Origin: Brevibacterium epidermidis NBRC 14811
Lineage (GTDB): Bacteria; Actinomycetota; Actinomycetes; Actinomycetales; Brevibacteriaceae
Assembly: GCF_001570805.1 (NCBI RefSeq)
Contig: NZ_BCSJ01000003.1
Location: 62,001 to 126,000, forward strand
Direction: 5' to 3'
DNA length: 64,000 bases
Below are positions 53,916 through 62,915 of the stretch, one piece after another. The notes under the pieces are model-generated. The model was not told where the DNA came from. It was given only the letters and a program-made list of their open reading frames with translations, and did no database searches. The number at the start of each line of letters is the position of its first letter. The stretch's first letter is position 1. The position numbers were made by a program, and so were the translations under genes.

Positions 53916-55022
53916 ATGACCATTGACGTTCCCACCACAGGCCGCTCACTGCCCCAGCTGCAGCCGATCAGCTTCATCGGCGCAGATGGCCGGCTCACCG
54001 ACACTCCGACCGAAGGGCTGCGGATCCCCAGCGATGCCACCCTCACCGGTCTCTACCGGCAGATGGTCCTCGTCCGCCGGTTCGAAGCGCAGGTCACGCA
54101 CCTGACCCGGCAGGGTCGGCTCGCGACCTACCCCTCCGCAGCAGGTCAGGAAGCCGCCGAGGTGGGGGCCACCACCGCACTGGCGCCGAACGACTGGCTC
54201 TTCCCCACCTACCGTGACTCGGCAGCGCTGCTGACCCGCGGGGTGCCCGTCGCCGAGATCCTCGCCGCCTTCCGTGGGGACTGGCACTGCGGTTTCGATC
54301 CGCACGAATATCACACCTCACCTGCGGCGACACCGCTGGCGACGCAGACCCTGCATGCCACGGGATTCGCGATGGCCGCGAAGCTCAAAGGCGAGGATGC
54401 CGCGACTCTGACTTTCCTCGGCGATGGCGCCAGCAGCGAAGGCGACACCCACGAGGCGTTCAACTTCGCCTCCGTGTGGCAGACCCCGACGGTATTCGTC
54501 CTGCAGAACAACCAGTATGCGATCTCCACTCCCCTGCGGGAGCAGACGAATGCGACGATGCTCGCCGACCGGGCCGCCGGCTACGGAATGCCGGGCCTGC
54601 GCGTCGACGGCAATGACGTCGCCGCCGTGTTCGCCGCCGTCGCCGCGGCACTCGAGCGCGGTCGGAACGGGGACGGTCCGACCCTCATCGAGTGCCTCAC
54701 CTACCGGATGGAGTCGCACACGAACTCCGACGATCCGACGAAGTACCGCGACTCCGAGGAGGTCGAGCACTGGAAACAGTTCGATCCCATCGACCGTCTC
54801 GAGAAGTATCTGCGAACGACCGGTGCCCTCGACGATTCGACGGTCGCAGAGATCGCCGAGGCGGCTGAGACCCTGGCCGCGTCCGTGCGCGATGCCATGA
54901 ACACCGAGGCCGAGATCGACCCACGTGAGCTCTTCGCCCACGTCTATGCGAACCCGCGCACGGCCCTGGCCGAACAGCAGCAGGTCCTCGAGGCCGAACT
55001 CGCAGCGGCAGGCCACGCATGA
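53916..55022 (+). CDS. 2-oxoacid dehydrogenase E1 component, alpha subunit
   Basis: A 368-residue E1 alpha. The thiamine-diphosphate motif runs from FLGDGASSEGDTHEAFNFA to the closing QNNQYAIS. TYPSAAGQEAAEVG and MESHTNSDDPTKYR, near the phosphorylation-loop region of such enzymes, are present. The separate alpha and beta subunits and the E2 downstream show a branched-chain 2-oxoacid or pyruvate type complex. The branched-chain enzyme (Bkd) is the likelier reading, because actinobacterial pyruvate dehydrogenase usually has a one-chain E1. No good binding site stands before ATG 53916. Confidence 0.9.
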   Translation: MTIDVPTTGRSLPQLQPISFIGADGRLTDTPTEGLRIPSDATLTGLYRQMVLVRRFEAQVTHLTRQGRLATYPSAAGQEAAEVGATTALAPNDWLFPTYRDSAALLTRGVPVAEILAAFRGDWHCGFDPHEYHTSPAATPLATQTLHATGFAMAAKLKGEDAATLTFLGDGASSEGDTHEAFNFASVWQTPTVFVLQNNQYAISTPLREQTNATMLADRAAGYGMPGLRVDGNDVAAVFAAVAAALERGRNGDGPTLIECLTYRMESHTNSDDPTKYRDSEEVEHWKQFDPIDRLEKYLRTTGALDDSTVAEIAEAAETLAASVRDAMNTEAEIDPRELFAHVYANPRTALAEQQQVLEAELAAAGHA

Positions 55023-56092
55023 GCGTCGAAACGGGAACCGACCCCACCACCGATCAGACCGCGGTGAACGGCGAAACGGCCACAGCCGCCTCGGCGAGGG
55101 ATGACGCGGTTGCCCCATCATCGGTGACGATGACGAAGGCCCTCAACCAGGCGCTGCGCGATTCTCTGGCCGACGACGACACTGTGCTCGTCTTCGGTGA
55201 GGATGTCGGCCGCCTCGGCGGGGTCTTCCGCGTCACCGAAGGACTGAGGGCCGAATTCGGGTCGAACCGGGTCTGGGATTCCCCGCTTGCGGAGTCGGGC
55301 ATCATCGGCACCGCAATCGGCATGGCGATGAACGGCATGCGCCCGGTGGTCGAGATGCAGTTCGACGCCTATGCCTACCCCGCGTTCGAGCAGATCGTGT
55401 CGCATGTGGCGAAGATGCGGAACCGGACGAAAGGCCGGGTCAGCCTGCCGATCACGATCCGGATTCCCTATGCCGGCGACATCGGCGGAGTCGAACACCA
55501 CTCGGACTCGTCCGAGGCCTATTGGACGTCGACGCCGGGTCTGACCGTCGTCACGCCGTCGAATCCGGCCGATGCGTATTCGCTGCTGCGCGAGTCGATC
55601 GCCTCCGATGATCCGGTCGTGTTCATGGAGCCGAAGTCGCGGTACTGGATGAAGGAGACCCTGTCTCTGCCGGTGACGACGGCGCCGATGAATCGGGCCC
55701 AGGTCATCCGCGAGGGCACCGACGTCACCCTGCTCGCCTATGGTCCGACGGTGCGGACGGCGCTCGATTCCGCCGAGGCCGGGGCCGAGCACGGACTGTC
55801 CATCGAGGTCATCGACCTGCGCACGCTGTCGCCGTTCGATGATGAGACGGTGTCCGAGTCCGTGCGCAAGACCTCGCGCGCGGCGATCATCCACGAGGCC
55901 GCGCAGTTCGGCGGATACGGCGCCGAGGTGGCCGCCCGCCTCACCGAACGCAACTTCACCCACCTGTCGGCCCCGATCCTGAGGGTCGCTGGATTCGATG
56001 TGCCGTATCCGTCGCCGAAGCTTGAGGAGTTCTATTTGCCCACCGTCGAACGCGTGCTCGATGCGCTCGAGTCCTGGGATTGGGAGCTGTGA
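55019..56092 (+). CDS. 2-oxoacid dehydrogenase E1 component, beta subunit
   Basis: A 357-residue E1 beta. LVFGEDVGRLGGVFRVTEGL, DSPLAESGIIGTAIGMAMNG and EMQFDAYAYPAFEQIVSHVA are characteristic, and the C-terminal domain has DLRTLSPFDDETV. Its ATG overlaps the alpha stop (ATGA). The first 35 residues are a Thr/Ala-rich leader that the family normally lacks. It works with alpha to decarboxylate the 2-oxoacid and acylate the E2 lipoyl group. Confidence 0.92.
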   Translation: MSVETGTDPTTDQTAVNGETATAASARDDAVAPSSVTMTKALNQALRDSLADDDTVLVFGEDVGRLGGVFRVTEGLRAEFGSNRVWDSPLAESGIIGTAIGMAMNGMRPVVEMQFDAYAYPAFEQIVSHVAKMRNRTKGRVSLPITIRIPYAGDIGGVEHHSDSSEAYWTSTPGLTVVTPSNPADAYSLLRESIASDDPVVFMEPKSRYWMKETLSLPVTTAPMNRAQVIREGTDVTLLAYGPTVRTALDSAEAGAEHGLSIEVIDLRTLSPFDDETVSESVRKTSRAAIIHEAAQFGGYGAEVAARLTERNFTHLSAPILRVAGFDVPYPSPKLEEFYLPTVERVLDALESWDWEL

Positions 56093-57480
56093 TGAGTGCT
56101 GATCTGAATACGGGCACGCGCGAGTTCATCCTTCCCGACCTCGGCGAAGGCCTCACCGAGGCGGAGCTGATCTCCTGGAAGGTCGAGATCGGGGACGAGG
56201 TCCACGTCGATCAGATGGTCGTCGAGGTCGAATCCGCGAAGTCCGTCGTCGAACTCCCCTGCCCCTACGCTGGACGGATCGTCAGCCTCCACGCGAACGC
56301 CGGAGACACCGTCAGCGCAGGTCAGGCCCTGCTCTCCGTCGCCGAGGCGAGCGCGAGCGCGGGAGCCGAGTCCGCAGACGGCAGCTCCGACGAGTCGAGC
56401 GGCGCGAACCTCATCGGCTACGGTACATCGGAGCCGAAGACCCGATCGGCGAAGAAGCGCTCGTTCGGCGGCAAGCGCGCCGCCGCAGCACCCGCTGTTC
56501 CGGCCGTCGTCCCAGACGCTCCTCCACAGCCGCCAGCCGAGCAGGTCTCCCCTGTGTCGTCCCCGCTTGTGCGCAAGCTCGCGAAGGACCACGGCATCAG
56601 CGCCAAGCACCTGGCCGGCTCGGGTCCCGGCGGGGTCGTGACGAGAGCCGATGTGCTTGCCGCGGTCGAATCCGGGTCAGGTGCCGCTGTCCACGTCCCC
56701 TCGGGGACGTCACCGGCAGACCAACCACACGTGGGCACGGAACGGGGAGCCGCCTCGGCGGGGGCACCTTCACCTGTCGGCCAGACCGACCGCGATACTC
56801 GGACCCCGATCACGGGGCTGCGGAAGGTCGTGTCCGAACGCCTCACGAAGTCGCGGCAGGAGATCCCCGAGGCGACGATCTGGCTCGACGTCGACGCCAC
56901 CGAGCTGCTGAACACGAAGCGCGCGCTCGAGGCGCGCACGGGTGAGAAGTATTCGCTGCTGTCCCTCGTCGCTCGCTTCGTCGTGGCCGGGCTGAAGAAG
57001 TATCCGATCATCAATTCCTCGATCGATACGGCCGCCGGCGAGATCGTCACCCACGGTGACGTCAACCTCGGCCTGGCCGCACAGACCCCGCGCGGGCTCA
57101 TGGTTCCCGTCGTCCACGGGGCCAGCGAGATGAGCCTGCGGCAGCTGCGCGACTCCGTGTCCGAGACCGTCGGGAAGGCCGCCTCGGGGAAGTTCGATCC
57201 GTCCGAGCTCTCCGGCGGCACGTTCACCTTGAACAACTACGGGGTGTTCGGCGTCGACGGTTCGGCCCCGATCATCAACCTCCCCGAGGTGGCCATGCTC
57301 GGCCTCGGCCGGATCAAGGACCGGCCGTGGGTCGTCGACGGCGAGCTGACTGTGCGCAAGGTGATGTACTTGTCGTTCGTCTTCGACCACCGGGCGTGCG
57401 ACGGTCAGGAACCGAGCGAGTTCCTCACCTTCGTCGCCGACTGCATCGAGAACCCGATCTCGTTGCTCCCCGAGCTCTGA
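56092..57480 (+). CDS. Dihydrolipoamide acyltransferase E2 component
   Basis: A 462-residue E2. The lipoyl domain is at about 10-85, with the lipoyl-lysine K50 in VESAKSVVE. An Ala/Pro linker follows, then the E1/E3-binding domain (about 160-195, LVRKLAKDHGISAKHLAGSG) and the acyltransferase domain with the catalytic FVFDHRACDG near the end. The ATG shares one base with the beta stop (TGATG). No E3 (dihydrolipoamide dehydrogenase) is encoded here, so one from elsewhere must serve. Products would be branched acyl-CoAs for fatty acids or catabolism. Confidence 0.93.
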   Translation: MSADLNTGTREFILPDLGEGLTEAELISWKVEIGDEVHVDQMVVEVESAKSVVELPCPYAGRIVSLHANAGDTVSAGQALLSVAEASASAGAESADGSSDESSGANLIGYGTSEPKTRSAKKRSFGGKRAAAAPAVPAVVPDAPPQPPAEQVSPVSSPLVRKLAKDHGISAKHLAGSGPGGVVTRADVLAAVESGSGAAVHVPSGTSPADQPHVGTERGAASAGAPSPVGQTDRDTRTPITGLRKVVSERLTKSRQEIPEATIWLDVDATELLNTKRALEARTGEKYSLLSLVARFVVAGLKKYPIINSSIDTAAGEIVTHGDVNLGLAAQTPRGLMVPVVHGASEMSLRQLRDSVSETVGKAASGKFDPSELSGGTFTLNNYGVFGVDGSAPIINLPEVAMLGLGRIKDRPWVVDGELTVRKVMYLSFVFDHRACDGQEPSEFLTFVADCIENPISLLPEL

Positions 57481-57507
57481 GGCCATCCGGCGAGGGTCGC
57501 CTCGGTG

Positions 57508-57573
57508 TCGTTCAAGCGTCAGCGCACTTTTCGTGGGGTACACCTTTCGACAAGTGCGCTTCGCCTTGAACGA
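57508..57573. repeat. Long interrupted hairpin between the E2 gene and the acyl-CoA dehydrogenase-like gene
   Basis: The arms 57508-57529 and 57552-57573 pair over 9 + 9 bp (TCGTTCAAG and AGCGCACTT with their complements) around a four-base internal mismatch; the centre is 22 bp. It stands between two convergent genes. It may be a bidirectional terminator, though it is larger than usual and lacks T runs. Confidence 0.65.
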
Positions 57574-57590
57574 GCGGCGGACCGAACTCC

Positions 57591-58796
57591 CTACCCGTCG
57601 AGCAGCGCAGCCGCGTACATCGGACGGGCCGCATCCGCGCTCGGCGGGTGGAAGAGCCCGGCCGTGGCATCGCGGAAGAGGCGGGAGAGTTCGTGCTTGT
57701 TGCCGAACCCGCTTCCGCTCGTGCACATCAGCGCGGTCTCGGCGCTGCGGCGGGCAGCCTCTGCGGATTTGATCCTCGCCCCCACCAGACGCAGCGGCCA
57801 GCCGGCGCCGTGGTCGATGAGGTCGTCGAAGTCCCGAGCGTAGGCGTCGATCATCGCCGTCACGGGCATGAAGTCGAGGTGGGCATCGGCCAGGCGTGCC
57901 CGGGCCTCGGGCACCTCGGCGAAGGTGACGCCGGCCTTTGCGGACTTCCGCTTGTGCAGTCCGGCGGCGCCCAGCTCGAGCGCACGGGCCGCGACTCCGG
58001 CGTAGACGGCGGCGATGAGCAGCTGGAAGTTGCTCGTGATCGCGAAAGTGAGCAGGTCAGGATGCTTACCGGCAGGAATGACCCGAGAGACCCGTTCGGG
58101 TTTCATCGGCACGTGGTCGAGGATCGTCGCCCGCGACTGCGAGGCCCGCATTCCCAGCACATCCCACTCGTCGGAGACCGTGATCCCGGGTGCATCGCGT
58201 TCGATGAAGCCGTAGACGAGCCGCCCCTCGGCGGGCTCGTCCGCATCGGGACCGGCGATCCCGTCGTCATCGGAGGCCACTGCACCATGGACGATGAGCC
58301 TGGTCCACACGGGAGACAGCGAGGTGAAGATCTTCACCCCGGTCAGTTCGTATCCGCCATCGGGCGTCGGCACCGCCTCGGTGTTCGAACCCTGCAGGAC
58401 CCAGTCGTTCGACGGCTCGGAGATGCCGAAGGCGAAGATCTCACCGGCCATGACCTCGTCGAACACCCAGTTCAGCGAGTCGTCGCCGCGGTCGGCCATC
58501 GCCTTGACCACACCGGTGGTCATGAGGTGCATGTTGATCGCGAGAGCCGTCGCCGGGGCCGCCGAGGCCAACCGCTGCTGCAGTCGGGTGACCTCGAACA
58601 GGCTCAGCCCGGGTCCGCCGTGGGATTCGGGCACGAAGAGGGTGAGATAGCCGAGGTCCCCCAGTTCGGCGAGATCCTCGTCGAAGAATCGGTTCTCCCG
58701 GTCATAGACGTCGGCTCGCTCGCGGAATCGTTCGAGCACATCAGCAGGCAGGTATCGCGCGGCGAGCTCACTCACACGTGTCTCACGGTCGGTCAT
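57591..58796 (-). CDS. Acyl-CoA dehydrogenase-like flavoprotein, possibly without the usual catalytic Glu
   Basis: A 401-residue ACAD-fold protein with the flavin motif FAFGISEPSNDW and the second-domain VKIFTSLSP. The C-terminal segment reads LFRDATAGLFHPPSADAARP where most ACADs have YEGT with the catalytic Glu. It therefore lacks the base at that position. This form also occurs in ACAD-like flavin monooxygenases and some dehydrogenases with the base elsewhere. Its start overlaps the ketosynthase stop (ATGA), so it works with the KS and ligase genes. It is the last gene of that operon. Confidence 0.8.
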   Translation of the reverse strand: MTDRETRVSELAARYLPADVLERFRERADVYDRENRFFDEDLAELGDLGYLTLFVPESHGGPGLSLFEVTRLQQRLASAAPATALAINMHLMTTGVVKAMADRGDDSLNWVFDEVMAGEIFAFGISEPSNDWVLQGSNTEAVPTPDGGYELTGVKIFTSLSPVWTRLIVHGAVASDDDGIAGPDADEPAEGRLVYGFIERDAPGITVSDEWDVLGMRASQSRATILDHVPMKPERVSRVIPAGKHPDLLTFAITSNFQLLIAAVYAGVAARALELGAAGLHKRKSAKAGVTFAEVPEARARLADAHLDFMPVTAMIDAYARDFDDLIDHGAGWPLRLVGARIKSAEAARRSAETALMCTSGSGFGNKHELSRLFRDATAGLFHPPSADAARPMYAAALLDG

Positions 58797-60160
58797 CTTC
58801 TCTCCTTCGTCGAGGGGTCGGTCGCTTCTGCTGAGGGTGTCGCGGTCTGCGCGGTGCGGCGCAGGATGATCGCGCCGTTGTGCCCGCCGAAGCCGAACGA
58901 CGTGGACAGCACAGTGTCGACGGCCGCCTCGGCGAGGTTCGGTTCACCACCCATCTCACGGGGGTGACCCGCGACGATGTCCCAGTCGGGGAATTCGTTG
59001 TCGTCGAGGTTGAGCGTCGGGGGCAGCGTCTGATCACGCATCGACATGATCGCGATGATCGCCTCGACGACCCCCGATGCGCCGAGGAGGTGCCCCGTCG
59101 TCGATTTCGTCGCCGAGATCGGAATCGTCCGTCCGACCACCCCCAGGGCGGCGTCGAAGGCTGCGAGTTCGGCTCGGTCGCCGGCCGGTGTGCCCGTGGC
59201 GTGGGCGTTGATGTGGTCGATATCGCCGGGTTCCAGCCCAGCATCGCTCACAGCCTGGACCACCGCCGAGGCGGCTCCCCGTCCCTGCGGATGCGGGTTC
59301 GTCGGGTGGTGGGCATCGCTGGCGGCACCGAATCCGGCGAGCTCGGCCAACGGCGTCGTCCCACGTGAGGCCGCGGAGTCGGCGGATTCGAGGAGGATCG
59401 CGGCCGCACCTTGGCTCATGACGAAGCCGTTGCGGACCCGGTCGAAGGGACGGCTGGCAGCGGCCGGATCGTCCTCGTATCCGGCGGCGAGCGCGCGCAT
59501 GTTCGCGTTCGAGGCGAGATTGACCGGACCGAGGCAGTCCTCCATGCCGACGACGAGCACGGCGTCGGCGTAGCCGTGGCGGATGCGGCGCATCGCCTCG
59601 CCGAGGCCGATCGCCCCGGAGGCGCACGTCGCCGAGACTCCCTGTCCAGGTCCGCGCAGGTCGAAGCGCTGGCTGATGAGCGCGGCCGCGGAGTCCGGCG
59701 CCCCGTGGATGGACAGGGTCAGCGGAACGGATCTGGGGCCGTCTGCATCGAGGGCACGGGTGGCCTCCTGCATGGCGTCGACGGGCCCGGAACCGGTGGC
59801 CGATATGACCGCAGTGCGGTCGCGGTCCCAGGGCAGTTCTTCGGCCGCGGCTTCGATTCCGCCTGCGCGCAGAGCTTGGTCGGCGGCGGCGATGGCCCAG
59901 TGTTGGACGGGGCTGAGACGGCGGGCGAGCGCCCGGGGCAGGACCGCCTCGGCGTCGAAGTCCGTGATCTGCCCGCCGATCCGCACTGCAAGGTCGTCGA
60001 ACCGCTCCCCTGCGAGGACGTCGATGGCGCTGATGCCGTCCCGCACTGACTGCCAGAGGGCTTCGGGATTCTGACCGCTCGGAGTGATGGCGCCGAGTCC
60101 GGTGATGACGACGTCGCGCATGCCATCCGTCCCGTGCCGGCTGCTCGAGGAGGCGTTCAC
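58793..60160 (-). CDS. Beta-ketoacyl synthase (FabF-like, stand-alone)
   Basis: A 455-residue condensing enzyme with a complete Cys-His-His triad: C179 in SATCASGA, INAHATGTPAGD and ATKSTTGHLLGAS. The length and pattern are of the KAS II/FabF type. The GTG start at 60160 overlaps the ligase stop (GTGA); homology begins about 14 residues in, at MRDVVITGLGAITPSG. No acyl carrier protein, malonyl transferase or reductase is adjacent, so it is not a normal fatty-acid operon. Confidence 0.88.
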   Translation of the reverse strand: MNASSSSRHGTDGMRDVVITGLGAITPSGQNPEALWQSVRDGISAIDVLAGERFDDLAVRIGGQITDFDAEAVLPRALARRLSPVQHWAIAAADQALRAGGIEAAAEELPWDRDRTAVISATGSGPVDAMQEATRALDADGPRSVPLTLSIHGAPDSAAALISQRFDLRGPGQGVSATCASGAIGLGEAMRRIRHGYADAVLVVGMEDCLGPVNLASNANMRALAAGYEDDPAAASRPFDRVRNGFVMSQGAAAILLESADSAASRGTTPLAELAGFGAASDAHHPTNPHPQGRGAASAVVQAVSDAGLEPGDIDHINAHATGTPAGDRAELAAFDAALGVVGRTIPISATKSTTGHLLGASGVVEAIIAIMSMRDQTLPPTLNLDDNEFPDWDIVAGHPREMGGEPNLAEAAVDTVLSTSFGFGGHNGAIILRRTAQTATPSAEATDPSTKERR

Positions 60161-61764
60161 AGTCGCTGTGCCTTTCCACTCATGACCAAGTCAACGGTTT
60201 CGTGGCGTCGAATCTTCCCGCCGACGGTCCGCGGCAGCCGGTCGAGTAAGTAGAACCGTCTCGGCACGAACTGCGGGGCCAGCCGCGAGCGGGCATGGGC
60301 GAGCAGCGTGGCTTTGGCGGGTGTTCCCGAATCGGGGGTCCCGTCCTCGAAGCCGTGGCCCGCGGAGTCTGGTTCGACAACGAGGGCAACGACGCTGCCG
60401 AGGCTGTCATCCGGCAGTGCGACCGCGCACACTTCGCCGAGGCGGCGCCGGCCGACACGCACAGCTCCACCGTCGGGCCCGTCGCCGAGTCCACCGTCGA
60501 AGTTCTCGAACGCCCGCTCCACCTCGGGCAGGGAGACCTTGTGTCCCCCGGTGATCGCGATGTCACCGGCCCGTCCTGCGAGTTGGAGGAGTCCGTTGTC
60601 GATTCGTCCCTGGTCGCCGACCGTGGCCCAGCCGTCGGGGCGCCGGAGCTGAGCGTCGGTGGTGCCGGTGACATAGCCGTCAGAGCAGGCGGCAGCCCTG
60701 ATCCAGACCGTGCCGATCTCTCCATCGGGCAGGCGGGTCCCCGCGTCGTCGCGGACCTCGACGCCGATGGTGTCGTAGATCGAGATCCAGGTGCCGTCAC
60801 CGTCGCGGCTGTCGCCGATGAACCCGATTTCGGCGGCACCGTAGTAGCTGATCAGCCGCGCGCCGGGGAGGACATCGGCGAGTGCCGAACGGATCGATGC
60901 GGGCAGGTTCGCTCCTCCGGTGACGACGAGGTCGAGACCGAGGAAGTTCTCCGGTGTTCGGCGGGCCGCCTCGGCGAGGGCCTTGACGACGGCGGGCACG
61001 GCGACGAGGCGGGTGATGGCTTCGTCGGCGATGCGCGAGCCCATGGTGAAGGGGTCGAAGTCGTCGGCGACGTGGACGCTGCCGCCGGTGGCGAGGCACT
61101 CGATCACGGCGTAGAGGGTGAGGCTGTAGGACACGGGGCCGGGGGCGAGGGTGGCCACTCCGGCGGAGGGTTCGAGGTGGGCCGAGGACACGGCCACGTT
61201 GTCGCGGTACTGCCGGCGGGTCTTGATGAAGGCCTTCGGGTTACTCGTCGTGCCGGAGGAGAAGAGCATGAGGAAAGGCTCGGACGCCTCGCGGTCGCTC
61301 GGCGGTGCGGTGTCTGCTGGGTCGATGGCGGCTTCGCGGGCACGGAAGTCGGCTGCGGTGATGACGGTTCCGGTCCAGCCGGCGGCGGCGAGCGCCTCGG
61401 CGAGGTCGGTCGAATCGCTGATGACGAGGCCGATTCCGGTGGTCGTGATGACTCCCACCTGGTGCTCGAGCGGCCAGCGGGGGTCGATGGTGGCCGAGAC
61501 CGCGCGGAAGCCGGCGAGACCCGCGATGATGCGGGAGGTCTCGAACGCCGAGGTGAGGCTCACTGCCGTGATCGGGATGTCCTGGGTTTCGGGAGCAGGC
61601 GCCGGCGGCTCGGTCTGTTCGGCATGGATGGCGGAGGCGGCGGCGAACATCGTGCGCGAATCTGCGATGAGCTGGGCATAGGTGAGCCGAGCCTCGGCCC
61701 CGACGACCGCGGGCTGATCGGGGCGTTCGAGCGCCACCTCGAGGATCGTCGCAGTGATCGGCAA
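60157..61764 (-). CDS. Adenylate-forming acyl-CoA/acyl-ACP ligase
   Basis: A 535-residue ANL-family enzyme. The nucleotide loop is LFSSGTTSNPKAF, followed by ISYYGAAEIGFIGD and the hinge GDQGRIDNGLLQLAGRAGD. The C-terminal Lys is in TVGGKIRRHE. Substrate is unknown; the loop differs from benzoate and long-chain fatty acid ligases. The start is probably TTG 61764, with GGGAGG upstream; longer versions are open but unlike the family. It leads the ligase-KS-ACAD operon and is divergent from a TetR gene with a palindromic operator. Confidence 0.82.
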   Translation of the reverse strand: MPITATILEVALERPDQPAVVGAEARLTYAQLIADSRTMFAAASAIHAEQTEPPAPAPETQDIPITAVSLTSAFETSRIIAGLAGFRAVSATIDPRWPLEHQVGVITTTGIGLVISDSTDLAEALAAAGWTGTVITAADFRAREAAIDPADTAPPSDREASEPFLMLFSSGTTSNPKAFIKTRRQYRDNVAVSSAHLEPSAGVATLAPGPVSYSLTLYAVIECLATGGSVHVADDFDPFTMGSRIADEAITRLVAVPAVVKALAEAARRTPENFLGLDLVVTGGANLPASIRSALADVLPGARLISYYGAAEIGFIGDSRDGDGTWISIYDTIGVEVRDDAGTRLPDGEIGTVWIRAAACSDGYVTGTTDAQLRRPDGWATVGDQGRIDNGLLQLAGRAGDIAITGGHKVSLPEVERAFENFDGGLGDGPDGGAVRVGRRRLGEVCAVALPDDSLGSVVALVVEPDSAGHGFEDGTPDSGTPAKATLLAHARSRLAPQFVPRRFYLLDRLPRTVGGKIRRHETVDLVMSGKAQRL

Positions 61765-61935
61765 ATCGGACCTCCCAGGTTCTCGGCATTCCTTCGGGCC
61801 ATCGGCACCGAAGCACCGTAGCCGCTCTGTCGGGGCCGAAGCACCGAGTCGGCACATCGACGCACCGCACCGGCCGTTCCCACAGTACAACGTGGTCGAC
61901 GTCGCCTCACCACGACCTGCCTTTGAGATACTTTG

Positions 61936-61951
61936 CAGTATTCGGATACTG
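61936..61951. promoter_or_regulatory. Palindrome between ligase and TetR genes, probable operator
   Basis: CAGTAT and ATACTG are perfect inverted copies across TCGG. Partial copies flank it (GATACT on the left, GTATTC on the right), which gives a run of ATAC/GTAT half-sites over 35 bp. It is 18 bp before the TetR start, in the divergent promoter region. Confidence 0.65.
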
Positions 61952-61968
61952 TCTTGTATTCTGATTCC

Positions 61969-62577
61969 ATGACCGACTCACCCACACCTCGACTGACGCG
62001 TCGAGAGAGCCAGGAACTCACCCGGCAGCGCCTCATCGAATCGGCGGCGATGCTCTTCGCCGGCCAGGGAGTCCGCGCCACCTCTCTCATCGCGGTCGCG
62101 GAGAACGCCGGATTCAGCCGCGGCGCGGTCCATGGGAACTTCTCCGACAAGGACGAGCTCGCCGCCGCGGTCGTGCAGTTCGTCGTCGAGGATCTCGGTC
62201 CCGAACTCGAAGGGACGCTCAACTCGCCGGGGTCGGCCAATGACCGGCTCGCTGCCTATATCTCCGCTCACATCGATTACTGTCGTCGCGAACCGGTACG
62301 GGCCGCGGCCATCATCGCGGCTGTGGGCTACCTCAGCAGGGCCGCCGCGGCGGCACCGTCCTATGGCGAGCGCGCCATCGAATCGGTGGCCGATCTCGTA
62401 GCCCTCTTCGAGGACGGTCAGCGTCGCGGCGAGATGCGCGACTTCGACCCGATCACGATGGCCCTGTCGCTGCGCTCCGTCCTCGACACGGCAGTTCCCG
62501 CCCACCCCCGCATCGAGGCAGGCGAGATCATCGCCCTGTTCGACCACGCCACCCGAGCCGAGGAGACTCCACAATGA
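61969..62577 (+). CDS. TetR-family regulator
   Basis: A 202-residue TetR protein. The helix-turn-helix is at about 15-62 (LIAVAENAGFSRGAVHGNFSD). The ligand domain is Ala-rich. ATG 61969 is taken as the start; the frame is open upstream but crosses the operator. It is divergent from the ligase-KS-ACAD operon, which it most likely represses. It is coupled (ATGA) to the next gene. Confidence 0.84.
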   Translation: MTDSPTPRLTRRESQELTRQRLIESAAMLFAGQGVRATSLIAVAENAGFSRGAVHGNFSDKDELAAAVVQFVVEDLGPELEGTLNSPGSANDRLAAYISAHIDYCRREPVRAAAIIAAVGYLSRAAAAAPSYGERAIESVADLVALFEDGQRRGEMRDFDPITMALSLRSVLDTAVPAHPRIEAGEIIALFDHATRAEETPQ

Positions 62578-62915
62578 CCTGGAATTTCCGCATCACCGTT
62601 CGCGGCCGCTTCGCCGGACTCGCCGAGGAACAGCGCCGCAGCCTCCGTGCGGCACAGGCCGATCACGATATGCTCTCCGCGAGCTTCTCCCCCGAGGGGA
62701 CGTTCCTCTACACTCCTGAGCTCGTGAACTATCAACACCGATTCCTCGTCACCAGCGATGAGGCGGACCGCGATGACGCCGAGACGCTGGCGAACATCCG
62801 AGCCGAGGAGCTCTCCGTCGCCGACCTCGCCGCACGCAGCCTGGGCGGCAGGATCACGAGCGTCTCTGCCGTCTGCGTCGAAGACTTCAAGGTGCGCCCG
62901 AGGGCACGGTCATGA
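62574..62915 (+). CDS. DUF6204-like protein
   Basis: A 113-residue protein opening with FRITVRGRFAGLAEEQRRSL and continuing SASFSPEGTFLYTPEL. This resembles a family of small actinobacterial proteins I recall as DUF6204, of unknown function. The fold is probably a ferredoxin-like or stress-protein type alpha/beta sandwich. It overlaps the TetR stop and the next gene start by 4 bp each, so the three are one unit. Confidence 0.7.
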   Translation: MTWNFRITVRGRFAGLAEEQRRSLRAAQADHDMLSASFSPEGTFLYTPELVNYQHRFLVTSDEADRDDAETLANIRAEELSVADLAARSLGGRITSVSAVCVEDFKVRPRARS

